Source of the DNA: Muribaculaceae bacterium
GTDB taxonomy: Bacteria > Bacteroidota > Bacteroidia > Bacteroidales > Muribaculaceae
DNA: 18,969 bases
Assembly: GCA_024400895.1 (NCBI GenBank)
Contig: JAKSMA010000017.1
Location: forward strand, 1-18,969
Direction of reading: 5' to 3'
The notes below the pieces were generated by a model. The model did not search any database, was not told where the DNA came from, and saw only the letters and a list, made by a program, of their open reading frames with translations. The first letter of the stretch is position 1, and each line of letters starts with the position of its first letter. The translations under genes were made by a program, and so were the position numbers. This document shows positions 8,003 through 15,612 of the stretch, one piece after another.

Positions 8003-8034
8003 AAAAAACGCCGCCCAAAATCTATTGGACGGCG
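8003..8034 (-). terminator. Intrinsic terminator of the wecB-galE operon
   Basis: In the minus-strand RNA a 10-base-pair stem is formed by CGCCGUCCAA (8034-8025) and UUGGGCGGCG (8018-8009), with one G-U pair and a six-base loop, followed by six uridines (8008-8003). It lies 27 bases after the galE stop codon. The stem is GC-rich and the U-run is continuous. No comparable U-tract occurs on the plus side. Confidence 0.92.
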
Positions 8035-8061
8035 ATATTTTTGATATTATTTTGATTTAGC

Positions 8062-9096
8062 TTACATAATACCGCGTTCTCTAAGCTTCTTTTGCCAATT
8101 CCAAGCGCTGAGCATAGTGTCTTCAATCGAAACTTGAGCCTTCCATCCAAGCACTTCGTTAGCCTTCTTTGGGTCAGCCCAAATCTTCACGATATCACCA
8201 TCGCGGCGACCAACAATCTTGTGAGGAACCTTTACACCTGTAGCGGTTTCAAATGCGTTAAGAAGTTGGAGAACCGACAAGCCCTCACCTGTTCCGATAT
8301 TGAACACTTCAAGTTTCTCTTCACTCTTGTCTTCAAGCATTCTCTCAAGTGCTACAACGTGAGCTTTAGCCAAGTCAACGACATTAATAAAATCGCGGAT
8401 ACAAGACCCGTCAGGTGTATCGTAGTCGTCACCAAAAATGCTCAATTCCTTACGCACGCCAATGGCTGTTTGAGTAAGGTATGGGATAAGGTTTTGTGGA
8501 ACACCGTTTGGCAATTCGCCGATCTCCGCAGATGGATGCGCACCGATTGGATTGAAATAGCGAAGCAAGATAGCCTTGATTGGAGCACCACTTTTCACCA
8601 CGTCTGTGATGATGTCTTCACCCATTTGCTTGGTTGCGCCATATGGCGATGTAGCCTTCTTGGTTGGCGCATCTTCTGTGATAGGATTAGTGTCGGGCTC
8701 ACCATAAACAGTGCAAGACGATGAGAACACAAAACCCTTAACGCCATAAACAGGCATCAAATCAAGCAAATTGATAAGAATATTGAGGTTGTTACGGTAA
8801 TACAGAATTGGCTTAGTCATTGATTCGCCCACGGCTTTGCTCGCAGCAAAGTTGATAATGCCGTTGATTCCGGGATTAGCCTTGAATAGTTCGTGGAGGG
8901 TGTCAATATTTGTGCAATCACCTTCTACAAACACAGGGCGAATGCCTGTAATCTTTTCAATACCATCCAGTACATCAATGTTGCTATTCGACAAGTTGTC
9001 AATAATCACAACTTCATAACCCGACTGTTGCAATTCCACTGTAGTATGAGAACCAATAAATCCCAAACCGCCAGTAACAAGAATTTTTCCTTTCAT
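8062..9096 (-). CDS. galE: UDP-glucose 4-epimerase GalE
   Basis: GalE interconverts UDP-glucose and UDP-galactose (some forms also act on the N-acetyl sugars) using tightly bound NAD in a short-chain dehydrogenase fold. The NAD-binding glycine motif GGLGFIG is at residues 9-15. The catalytic region contains SSSCTVYGEP (125-134) and the YxxxK pair Tyr152/Lys156 in SPYGATKQMGE. The C-terminal part has LRYFNPIGAH, IRDFINVVDLA and VFNIGTGEGLSV, all typical. The length of 344 residues is normal. It begins five bases after the wecB stop and is followed by a strong terminator, so it is the last gene of a two-gene operon supplying precursors for surface polysaccharide. Confidence 0.97.
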   Translation of the reverse strand: MKGKILVTGGLGFIGSHTTVELQQSGYEVVIIDNLSNSNIDVLDGIEKITGIRPVFVEGDCTNIDTLHELFKANPGINGIINFAASKAVGESMTKPILYYRNNLNILINLLDLMPVYGVKGFVFSSSCTVYGEPDTNPITEDAPTKKATSPYGATKQMGEDIITDVVKSGAPIKAILLRYFNPIGAHPSAEIGELPNGVPQNLIPYLTQTAIGVRKELSIFGDDYDTPDGSCIRDFINVVDLAKAHVVALERMLEDKSEEKLEVFNIGTGEGLSVLQLLNAFETATGVKVPHKIVGRRDGDIVKIWADPKKANEVLGWKAQVSIEDTMLSAWNWQKKLRERGIM

Positions 9097-9101
9097 TTTG
9101 A

Positions 9102-10274
9102 TTAACTATTTAATGACTTTATTATATGTTCTACAATTCTTCCACAAGCCAAACCATCGCCATAAGGATTGTTTGCCTTGCTCATTTGCTCGTATTTCTC
9201 TTTTGAATCCAGCAGCTCTCGCATACTGGTCACAATCTTATCATAGTCAGTGCCTACCAGCTTCACCGTGCCAGCCACAAGTGCTTCTGGACGCTCGGTG
9301 GTGTCACGCATCACAAGAACTGGCTTACCCAGACCGGGAGCTTCTTCCTGTATACCACCACTATCTGTAAGCACGATATCCGACTTCTCCATCAGATACA
9401 CGAAATTGAGATATTCCAATGGCTCGATGAAGAACAAGTTGTCCGCAAAGTCAAGACTATCGCCAAACACCTCTTTAATAGGACGTCGAACATTGGGGTT
9501 AAGGTGCATCGGATACACGAAATCCACATCATGATAGCTTTCGCTCAGCGTCTTTATTGCATTGCATATGTTCTTGAAACCGTCACCAAAATTCTCTCTA
9601 CGGTGTCCGGTTATAAGCACCAACCTGCGATTTCCATCTTCGAGCCTATCCACATCGTAGCCTTGCTCTTTCAACCGCACGGCCAACGAAGTCGAAAGCG
9701 AAGCATCATTCTTAATTCTGTCTACCACCATGTGAAGTGCATCTATCACAGTATTGCCTGTGACAATAATCTTTTCCTCTTCCACTCCTTCGTCAAGAAG
9801 ATTCTGACGGCTGAGAGGAGTTGGCGAAAGATTGAAAGTGGTAAGGCGCCCCGTCATTTGACGGTTCATTTCTTCAGGCCATGGGCTATAAATGTTGCGC
9901 GTGCGTAACCCCGCCTCAACATGACCTACAGGTATCTGCTGATAGAATGCAGCAAGAGCGGCAGCCATACTCGTGGTGGTATCACCGTGCACGAGCACAA
10001 CATCAGGTTGTGCCTCTTTCAGCACATCGCGCATGCCCAAAATCACACGAGAGGTGATATCGTACAAATCCTGTCCCGACTTCATGATGTTTAAATCATA
10101 ATCGGGAGTCACTTTGAAAATATCAAGAACCTGATCCAGCATCTCTCGGTGTTGACCAGTCACACACACGATTGTGTCGACGTCTTCAGGATGTTTCTGA
10201 AACTCCTTCACAAGAGGCGCCATTTTAATGGCCTCTGGACGGGTCCCGAAAACAAGCATCACTTTCTTCTTCAT
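9102..10274 (-). CDS. wecB: UDP-N-acetylglucosamine 2-epimerase (non-hydrolysing) WecB
   Basis: WecB converts UDP-GlcNAc to UDP-ManNAc, a precursor of surface polysaccharides. The protein has 390 residues in the expected GT-B fold. Motifs are FGTRPEAIKMAPLV (9-22), HGDTTTSMAAA (96-106, with Asp98), GHVEAGLRT (117-125, Glu120), PWPEEMNR (131-138), TGHRRENFG (222-230, His224) and DSGGIQEEAP followed by RDTTERPEA in the C-terminal nucleotide-binding domain. These include the acidic residues and histidine needed for catalysis, so an active enzyme is expected. It is followed by galE after five bases and has its own promoter at 10361-10392. The usual partner wecC (UDP-ManNAc dehydrogenase) is not in the window. 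Confidence 0.95.
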   Translation of the reverse strand: MKKKVMLVFGTRPEAIKMAPLVKEFQKHPEDVDTIVCVTGQHREMLDQVLDIFKVTPDYDLNIMKSGQDLYDITSRVILGMRDVLKEAQPDVVLVHGDTTTSMAAALAAFYQQIPVGHVEAGLRTRNIYSPWPEEMNRQMTGRLTTFNLSPTPLSRQNLLDEGVEEEKIIVTGNTVIDALHMVVDRIKNDASLSTSLAVRLKEQGYDVDRLEDGNRRLVLITGHRRENFGDGFKNICNAIKTLSESYHDVDFVYPMHLNPNVRRPIKEVFGDSLDFADNLFFIEPLEYLNFVYLMEKSDIVLTDSGGIQEEAPGLGKPVLVMRDTTERPEALVAGTVKLVGTDYDKIVTSMRELLDSKEKYEQMSKANNPYGDGLACGRIVEHIIKSLNS

Positions 10275-10360
10275 AATTAATTAAGTAGTAGTTCAGAATT
10301 ATCCTTGTGGCTATCAGTGCAAACTTTGCCACATTTTTGGTTATGTATACACTGAAAATG

Positions 10361-10392
10361 CAAAATTAATGAATTTTTGCGACATTAACAAA
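10361..10392 (-). promoter_or_regulatory. Promoter of wecB-galE (Bacteroidota-type)
   Basis: On the minus strand TTTG (10389-10392) is followed after 20 bases by TAATTTTG (10361-10368). The -33 element begins just four bases past the stop codon of the phosphoesterase gene. The predicted leader before the wecB ATG is about 80 bases and contains several complementary segments. Confidence 0.68.
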
Positions 10393-10395
10393 TGC

Positions 10396-12219
10396 CTATT
10401 TTCTGGAAATTCTGAATATAGTCCCCTCAATCAACGAACAATACACATCGCCATTTGCATCTATCTCAAATCCATTAACTTCACTTGTACCCATTGGATA
10501 AGAAACCACCAACTTATGCGTTGAAGCATCTACAATGGAGAGTTGGCCATGTCTACTACCTGCATACACAAATCCTTCGTGTTCAATCACTATACAAGGA
10601 GCATGCTCGTAGCCCAAGCCCAAATCTGTCTTCCACAACAACTTGTATTCATTGCCTTCTGTCGACATTGCCACAAGCTCGCCATCCATAGTTTTAGCAT
10701 ATGCAACTTTACCATCGGCGCTTCTGCCCAAACTTTCACGAACCTTGTTATCGTTCTTTTCTCGCCATATCTGCTTTCCGTTCTTTCTGTCGACAGCGGT
10801 AGACACACGGTCTGGGGCAACAACCACCACCTTATCAGAAGTCACAACAGGAACCACATTACCAGGACTATACAAGTTGGTTTCTTTGCCGTTATTCCAC
10901 TTCCATTGAAGTTGGCCAGTCTTTTTATTTAGCGAGCGCAAATAGGTGTCCCATGCGCCGAAAATCACATCGCCGCCATCAACCACTGGAGCAGCCTGAC
11001 AGTAGTTATTGATGTCATTATATTGCCAAACGAGTTTGTGCTTTGCCACATCCCAAGCCTGAAATGTTTTGTAGCCACCTTGATAAAGAATTCCTTTTTC
11101 TATCACGCCATCAGCAACATACGGGCCGTTGGCATCAAATGCATACACTTCTTTTCCGCTATTCTTGTCGAGCCACACCAAACGGCGATCTGCAGTTGGA
11201 AGCACCAAATATTTACGATCCACTGCTGGACGCGCATATAGCATCGCAGCCGTTTTGTATTCCCACCTAACTTGGTGCGATGCTTTATCGAGAGCCTTGC
11301 AATATCCCAAAGAGTTTCCGAAATAAATATTCTTCTCATCCAATCCCAAACGGGTAAATATGGTGGCATTGTCTGCGAAAACTTTCTCCACAGAGAATCG
11401 AGCATCTTCTTGTTTCTTTTGCACCGCAGTTGCAGGACTATTATAATATTCCGTATTCACTCTGTAAGCATACATCGGTGTAGAAGGACCATTCAATGAT
11501 TTATTATACACATGAATCCAATTTTTCACCAAATCCACATCAAGAATTGTATAACCATAATCATTGTTGCCCATGTCCAACGCACGAACTATCAGACCAT
11601 TCACGCCATCAGTCTCATACAGGCGCCACCTATGATAGTGTCCACATTGATGGGTTATTACAGGATACTTTTTAAGAATAGCCACATAGTCTTTGTAATT
11701 ATCCAAATCATCAAGCAATGGATAATGATTCACGCTCAGCACTTTCATTCCTGGTTTCACCTTTTCCGAAAGCGTTTTGTCTAGCCAAATCAAATCCTCT
11801 TGCTTGATATGTCCGTCGCCCATTTTCATAAACGGACCGCAGTTCATACCTATCACCACAAGATTGCCTGCCGTAAACACAAATCTGTCGGCTCCCCAAA
11901 GGTCATTAAATGTCTTGCAAGCACTCTGACTCCAGTTGTTCTCATGATTTCCGGGAATGATATAATGAGGCTTTTTCAGCCCATCGAGAATCGACTTCAC
12001 ATTACGAAGCTGCTGGTCGCTACCTTCATTGGTCAAGTCGCCCGAAGTTATCACAAAGTCCACATCGCTATTGTTGATTTCTTCAACAGCCGCTTTCAGT
12101 TTTGTTTCATTAGTGCTGCCTGGCGTCACATGAATATCACTTAATATCGCAAACTTCTGAGCGCTTAGCGACACAAAGCACAACAATGCAAAAGCAATTG
12201 CTAAAATCTTATATTTCAT
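10396..12219 (-). CDS. Secreted calcineurin-like metallophosphoesterase with C-terminal PQQ-like beta-propeller
   Basis: This 607-residue protein has a clear signal peptide (residues 1-20, cleavage likely after SLSA). The N-terminal domain shows all metallophosphoesterase motifs: SDIH (27-30), SGDL (59-62), PGNHEN (89-94), NHYP (164-167) and CGHYHRW (192-198). These form the two-metal site, so hydrolysis of a phosphate ester is likely in the periplasm or at the outer membrane. From about residue 280 to the end it contains repeats of roughly 40 residues with the pattern of PQQ-type propeller blades, for example LVWLDKNSGKEVYAFDANG, LRSLNKKTGQLQWKWNNG, STAVDRKNGKQIWREK and LSIVDASTHKLVVSYPMG. 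The substrate is unknown. It is flanked by hairpin and promoter signals and is probably transcribed alone. Confidence 0.9.
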   Translation of the reverse strand: MKYKILAIAFALLCFVSLSAQKFAILSDIHVTPGSTNETKLKAAVEEINNSDVDFVITSGDLTNEGSDQQLRNVKSILDGLKKPHYIIPGNHENNWSQSACKTFNDLWGADRFVFTAGNLVVIGMNCGPFMKMGDGHIKQEDLIWLDKTLSEKVKPGMKVLSVNHYPLLDDLDNYKDYVAILKKYPVITHQCGHYHRWRLYETDGVNGLIVRALDMGNNDYGYTILDVDLVKNWIHVYNKSLNGPSTPMYAYRVNTEYYNSPATAVQKKQEDARFSVEKVFADNATIFTRLGLDEKNIYFGNSLGYCKALDKASHQVRWEYKTAAMLYARPAVDRKYLVLPTADRRLVWLDKNSGKEVYAFDANGPYVADGVIEKGILYQGGYKTFQAWDVAKHKLVWQYNDINNYCQAAPVVDGGDVIFGAWDTYLRSLNKKTGQLQWKWNNGKETNLYSPGNVVPVVTSDKVVVVAPDRVSTAVDRKNGKQIWREKNDNKVRESLGRSADGKVAYAKTMDGELVAMSTEGNEYKLLWKTDLGLGYEHAPCIVIEHEGFVYAGSRHGQLSIVDASTHKLVVSYPMGTSEVNGFEIDANGDVYCSLIEGTIFRISRK

Positions 12220-12223
12220 AATA

Positions 12224-12231
12224 CAAATCTA
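12224..12231 (-). promoter_or_regulatory. Possible -7 element of the metallophosphoesterase gene
   Basis: TAGATTTG on the minus strand matches TAnnTTTG and lies only four bases before the ATG at 12219. No good TTTG is found at the right distance upstream (GCTG lies 20 bases away). If used, the transcript would be nearly leaderless, so I hold this call weakly. Confidence 0.35.
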
Positions 12232-12256
12232 TTATTATACAAGTTATTATAGAACA

Positions 12257-12287
12257 GCAGTGCTTCGGTTGTGTTCCCGAGCACTGC
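12257..12287 (-). terminator. Hairpin downstream of the DUF1015 gene, probable terminator
   Basis: GCAGTGCT-CGG and CCGAAGCACTGC pair into an 11-base-pair stem with one bulged base and an eight-base loop. It begins 20 bases after the DUF1015 stop codon. The following bases in the minus-strand RNA (UGUUCUAUAAUAA) are only moderately U-rich, so termination may be inefficient. It closes the fur-purA-DUF1015 block by position. Confidence 0.55.
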
Positions 12288-12307
12288 CACATAAAAGTTG
12301 AAATATA

Positions 12308-13552
12308 TTAGTCAAGTTTGTGGATAATCAAGCCTGAACGCAATTTTGGTTCAAACCATGTGGCCTTTGGAGGCATAATGTTACCAGAATCAGCGATATC
12401 AATGATTTGACGCATTGTCACTGGATACAATGCCAAAGCCAACTTCATTTCGCCTGAATCCACCCTACTCTTCAATTCTCCTAACCCGCGAATACCGCCA
12501 ACAAAGTCGATACGTTTGTCGGTGCGCAGATCTACTATGTTGAGGATATCACGCAGAATATAATCCGAAGAAATCTTCACGTCAAGCACACCAATTGGGT
12601 CTGTATCGTCATAAGTACCCTCTTTTGCAGTAAGAGAGTACCATTTACCGCCTAAATACAACGCGAAATTATGGAGTGCGACCGGGTGATATATTTCAGC
12701 ACCTTTTTCTTCAACAACAAATTTCTCGCCAACTTTTGCCAAGAATTCTTCTTCGGTGAGACCATTAAGATCTTGTACCACACGGTTATAATCCATCACC
12801 TTCAAATGTGACTCAGGGAAACATACAGCCAACAAATAGTTGTACTCTTCATCACCTGTATGATTAGGGTCAGCCTTAGCCTTCTCTTCCCCAACATGCG
12901 CAGCTGCAGCTGTACGGTGGTGGCCATCAGCAATATACAGATATGGAATCTTTGCAAAAGCTTCTGTAATGGTGCTCACAGTGTCATCATCGGCAATGCA
13001 CCAGAGTGTATGCCCGATTCCATCTTCCGACACAAAGTCATATTCTGGAGCCGTTTCTGCTGTTTTTGCAATTACATTTTCGAGAACTTCGTTAGCAGGA
13101 AACGAAAGGAATACCGGTTCAATATTCGCATTATTAATCTCGATGTGGTGCATGCGGTCAACTTCTTTTTCCTTACGGGTCAATTCGTGTTTCTTGATTT
13201 TGCCGGTAAGATAATCATCAACGTTCGCGCCCACTACCAGACCATATTGAGTGCGTCCATCCATTGTTTGGGCATAAAGATAGTACTGTTCTTTCTCATC
13301 CTGAACAAGCCAACCTTCACGCTGGAATTTTTGGAAATTTTCAACAGCCTTGTCGTAAACCTTTGGTTCATGCTCGCCAGTACCTGGTTCGAAATCAATC
13401 TCTGGTTTAATAATATGATAAAGTGACTTCTCATTACCTTCAGCTTCGGCTCTTGCTTCCTCGCTCGAAAGCACGTCGTATGGTTTAGAAGCAACTTCCT
13501 CTACGAATTGTTTTGGAGGACGTAATCCTTTAAATGGTTTTACTTTTGCCAT
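12308..13552 (-). CDS. DUF1015 family protein
   Basis: This 414-residue cytoplasmic protein of the DUF1015 family has no signal peptide or membrane segment. The N-terminus KPFKGLRPPKQFVEEVASKP followed by YDVLSSEEAR is characteristic, as are GKIKKHELTRKEKEVDR (about 117-133) and ADGHHRTAAA (208-217). The last motif resembles the DGHHR/GxxR element of ParB-like and SerK-like kinases, which suggests a nucleotide- or phosphate-binding site; this is inference. In many Bacteroidales the gene lies beside serC and serA, hinting at a link with serine metabolism. Here it follows purA after 49 bases, and no ser genes are present. The activity of the family is not known to me. Confidence 0.85.
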   Translation of the reverse strand: MAKVKPFKGLRPPKQFVEEVASKPYDVLSSEEARAEAEGNEKSLYHIIKPEIDFEPGTGEHEPKVYDKAVENFQKFQREGWLVQDEKEQYYLYAQTMDGRTQYGLVVGANVDDYLTGKIKKHELTRKEKEVDRMHHIEINNANIEPVFLSFPANEVLENVIAKTAETAPEYDFVSEDGIGHTLWCIADDDTVSTITEAFAKIPYLYIADGHHRTAAAAHVGEEKAKADPNHTGDEEYNYLLAVCFPESHLKVMDYNRVVQDLNGLTEEEFLAKVGEKFVVEEKGAEIYHPVALHNFALYLGGKWYSLTAKEGTYDDTDPIGVLDVKISSDYILRDILNIVDLRTDKRIDFVGGIRGLGELKSRVDSGEMKLALALYPVTMRQIIDIADSGNIMPPKATWFEPKLRSGLIIHKLD

Positions 13553-13601
13553 AATATCAGTGGTTGTTTTAAGATAATGTTAATGGTATTTTGATTAATT
13601 T

Positions 13602-14867
13602 TTATTTCGCTCTAACGATTGTCTGTTCACGGTCTGGACCAACAGAAACGATAGTGATAGGTACTTCAAGTTTTTCTTCAAGGAATTTGATGTAATCCTT
13701 GAATTCTTGTGGGAATTGGTCTTCACTTGTCATACCTGTCATATCGGTGTTCCAGCCCTTAATTTCTGTATACACAGGCGTGATATCGTGTTCGATAGAG
13801 AATGGGAAATCACGGGTCACCTTTCCATTGATTTCATATGCATCACACGCCTTGATAGTTTCAAAACCATCAAGCACATCGCTCTTCATCATAATCAACT
13901 GGGTAACGCCATTAAGCATAATTGTATATCGAAGCGCTACGAGGTCAATCCAACCACAGCGGCGTTCACGACCTGTTACAGCACCGTATTCGTGACCGAT
14001 TTGACGAATAGTCGCCCCTGTTTCATCAAACAATTCAGTTGGGAAAGGACCGCTACCCACACGAGTGCAATATGCTTTGAAAATGCCGAACACCTCACCA
14101 ATTTTACTTGGCGCGAGTCCCAAACCAGTGCAGGCCCCTGCACAGACGGTGTTCGATGATGTGACAAACGGATAAGAGCCGAAATCAACGTCAAGCATAC
14201 TGCCTTGCGCACCTTCACAAAGCACACTCTTGCCATCTTTCAATTGTTTATTGATAAAGAATTCGCTGTCGATGAGGTCAAATTCCTTAATGTATTCAAT
14301 GCCTTCCATCCATTTCTTTTCAAGTTCATCCACGTCTGGAGTTTCGCCAAGGGCATTCAGCAAAGAAATATGGCGCTTTTTCGCAGCATTATATTTTTCT
14401 AAGAAATTCTCTTCGATATCACCAATACGCAAACCGTTACGGCTAATCTTATCTGTATATGTAGGACCGATACCCTTACCAGTAGTGCCAATTTTGCTGT
14501 CACCTTTCAGCTTTTCGTTAGCAGCATCGAGCACACGGTGAGTTGGCATAATGAGGTGAGCCTTCTTCGAGATTTTAAGCACCTTTTTAATGTCAATCCC
14601 TTGTTTTTCAAGGTCTCGAGCCTCATCAGCAAAGAGCACAGGGTCGAGTACAACTCCATTACCTATCACATTCACTTGGTCGTTCTGGAATATACCGGAA
14701 GGTATAGAACGGAGCACAAATTTCTTGCCTTCAAACACAAGTGTGTGGCCTGCATTAGGACCACCTTGAAAACGTGCTACAACATTATAGTGTGGAGTGA
14801 GGACATCCACTACTTTACCTTTACCTTCATCTCCCCATTGTAAACCCAAAAGAACGTCTACTTTCAT
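13602..14867 (-). CDS. purA: Adenylosuccinate synthetase PurA
   Basis: PurA joins IMP and aspartate with GTP hydrolysis to form adenylosuccinate, the first committed step to AMP. I set the start at 14867, which gives MKVDVLLGLQWGDEGKGK and a 421-residue protein of normal size. An in-frame upstream start at 14999 would add 44 residues that overlap the end of the fur gene and have no family counterpart. The GTP-binding P-loop is WGDEGKGK (11-18) with catalytic Asp13, and His42 lies in NAGHT. Other family blocks are GTTGKGIGPTY, CEGAQGSMLDVDFGSYPFVTSSNT (read in parts) and VTGRERRCGW. It starts 16 bases after the fur stop and is probably co-transcribed with fur and DUF1015. Confidence 0.96.
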   Translation of the reverse strand: MKVDVLLGLQWGDEGKGKVVDVLTPHYNVVARFQGGPNAGHTLVFEGKKFVLRSIPSGIFQNDQVNVIGNGVVLDPVLFADEARDLEKQGIDIKKVLKISKKAHLIMPTHRVLDAANEKLKGDSKIGTTGKGIGPTYTDKISRNGLRIGDIEENFLEKYNAAKKRHISLLNALGETPDVDELEKKWMEGIEYIKEFDLIDSEFFINKQLKDGKSVLCEGAQGSMLDVDFGSYPFVTSSNTVCAGACTGLGLAPSKIGEVFGIFKAYCTRVGSGPFPTELFDETGATIRQIGHEYGAVTGRERRCGWIDLVALRYTIMLNGVTQLIMMKSDVLDGFETIKACDAYEINGKVTRDFPFSIEHDITPVYTEIKGWNTDMTGMTSEDQFPQEFKDYIKFLEEKLEVPITIVSVGPDREQTIVRAK

Positions 14868-14883
14868 AATAAGAATGTTTGTT

Positions 14884-15348
14884 TTATTTATTTCGTTTTT
14901 TCTGATTTCTTGCACAAGTGTTACACATACCATTAACACATAAAATACGATATTGCTCACTAAAAGCGGCATATCGCTTAGCATGAAGCTCTTCAGCAAG
15001 AGCCATATCTTTCACAGTCTTCACTTTGCCACAATTCAAGCACACCAAGTGAATGAACTTCACATCGCTCATTCTCGTAAACTGCAGCTTTTGCAACCCC
15101 TCATTGAAAAACCTACACAGTATGCCCGCTTTCACAAAGAGGTCTAAATTGTTGTAAACAGTGGATTGGCTCACCCTGAACGAGTCGTCGAGAAGCGACT
15201 GTAGCAATTGGTCGGCAACGAATGGCTTATTAAAAGACAATGCTTTTTCAAGAATCGCAAATCTCTCTGGAGTTTTCCTATAATTTCCTCTCTCAAGAAA
15301 ATCTGTAAAATCCTTGATTACAACATTGGTATTTAATGTTTCATTCAT
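14884..15348 (-). CDS. Fur-family transcriptional regulator with reduced metal-site histidines
   Basis: This is a 154-residue Fur/PerR/Zur-type regulator if started at 15348 (MNETLNTN). An upstream start at 15414 is rejected because the additional 22 residues have no family counterpart and would overlie the likely -7 promoter box. The winged helix includes YRKTPERFAILEKAL and the recognition helix VSQSTVYNNLDLFVKAGI (59-76). Two CxxC motifs (CLNC 103-106 and CNTC 142-145) should bind structural zinc. The usual HHxH cluster before the first CxxC is replaced by DVKFIH, leaving a single His100. Which metal or signal it senses is therefore uncertain. It is divergent from the lipid A operon and precedes purA. 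Confidence 0.88.
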   Translation of the reverse strand: MNETLNTNVVIKDFTDFLERGNYRKTPERFAILEKALSFNKPFVADQLLQSLLDDSFRVSQSTVYNNLDLFVKAGILCRFFNEGLQKLQFTRMSDVKFIHLVCLNCGKVKTVKDMALAEELHAKRYAAFSEQYRILCVNGMCNTCARNQKKRNK

Positions 15349-15364
15349 CGCTAAAATATATCTA

Positions 15365-15372
15365 CAAAGATA
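15365..15372 (-). promoter_or_regulatory. -7 element of the fur-purA-DUF1015 promoter
   Basis: TATCTTTG on the minus strand matches TAnnTTTG, 16 bases before the chosen fur ATG at 15348. At the -33 distance there is only a T-rich stretch (TTTT 19 bases upstream), not TTTG. Its location inside the longer fur reading frame supports the downstream start. Confidence 0.55.
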
Positions 15373-15506
15373 ACAAATATTACGTACATAGAAAAATATT
15401 TTTTGCCCAATCACAAGCGACGATACACGAATATTCCCATATACAAAAAAACAGAAATCATCAAAAACACAACATTGCTACTCATTCTCAGCATTTTCAG
15501 ACAAGA

Positions 15507-15521
15507 AATCATATCATGATT
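15507..15521. repeat. Short inverted repeat between fur and lpxD
   Basis: AATCAT-ATC-ATGATT is a perfect 6-base inverted repeat with a three-base spacer. It lies about 20 bases upstream of the -33 element of the proposed lpxD promoter, in the 264-base divergent intergenic region. It could be an operator, but it is short and AT-rich and may be chance. Confidence 0.35.
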
Positions 15522-15541
15522 GTATGTTTTCGCCAATAATG

Positions 15542-15573
15542 TTTGCTAATACCACTATTTTTCACGAAATTTG
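15542..15573 (+). promoter_or_regulatory. Probable promoter of the lpxD-lpxC/fabZ-lpxA operon
   Basis: TTTG (15542-15545) is followed after 20 bases by GAAATTTG (15566-15573), matching TAnnTTTG except for the first base. It lies 39 bases before the lpxD ATG. It is the best match I find on the plus strand of the fur-lpxD intergenic region. Confidence 0.55.
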
Positions 15574-15612
15574 CATAATATTTACACATTGATTAATTAA
15601 GAAGAACAATAT

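Noticed and set aside
14868..14999. N-terminal extension of PurA by 44 residues
   Set aside because: It overlaps the end of the fur gene and has no counterpart in PurA, whose usual N-terminus begins exactly at the Met at 14867.
15349..15414. N-terminal extension of the Fur-family protein by 22 residues
   Set aside because: It contains the probable -7 promoter box (15365-15372), and the family starts near MNETLNTN.
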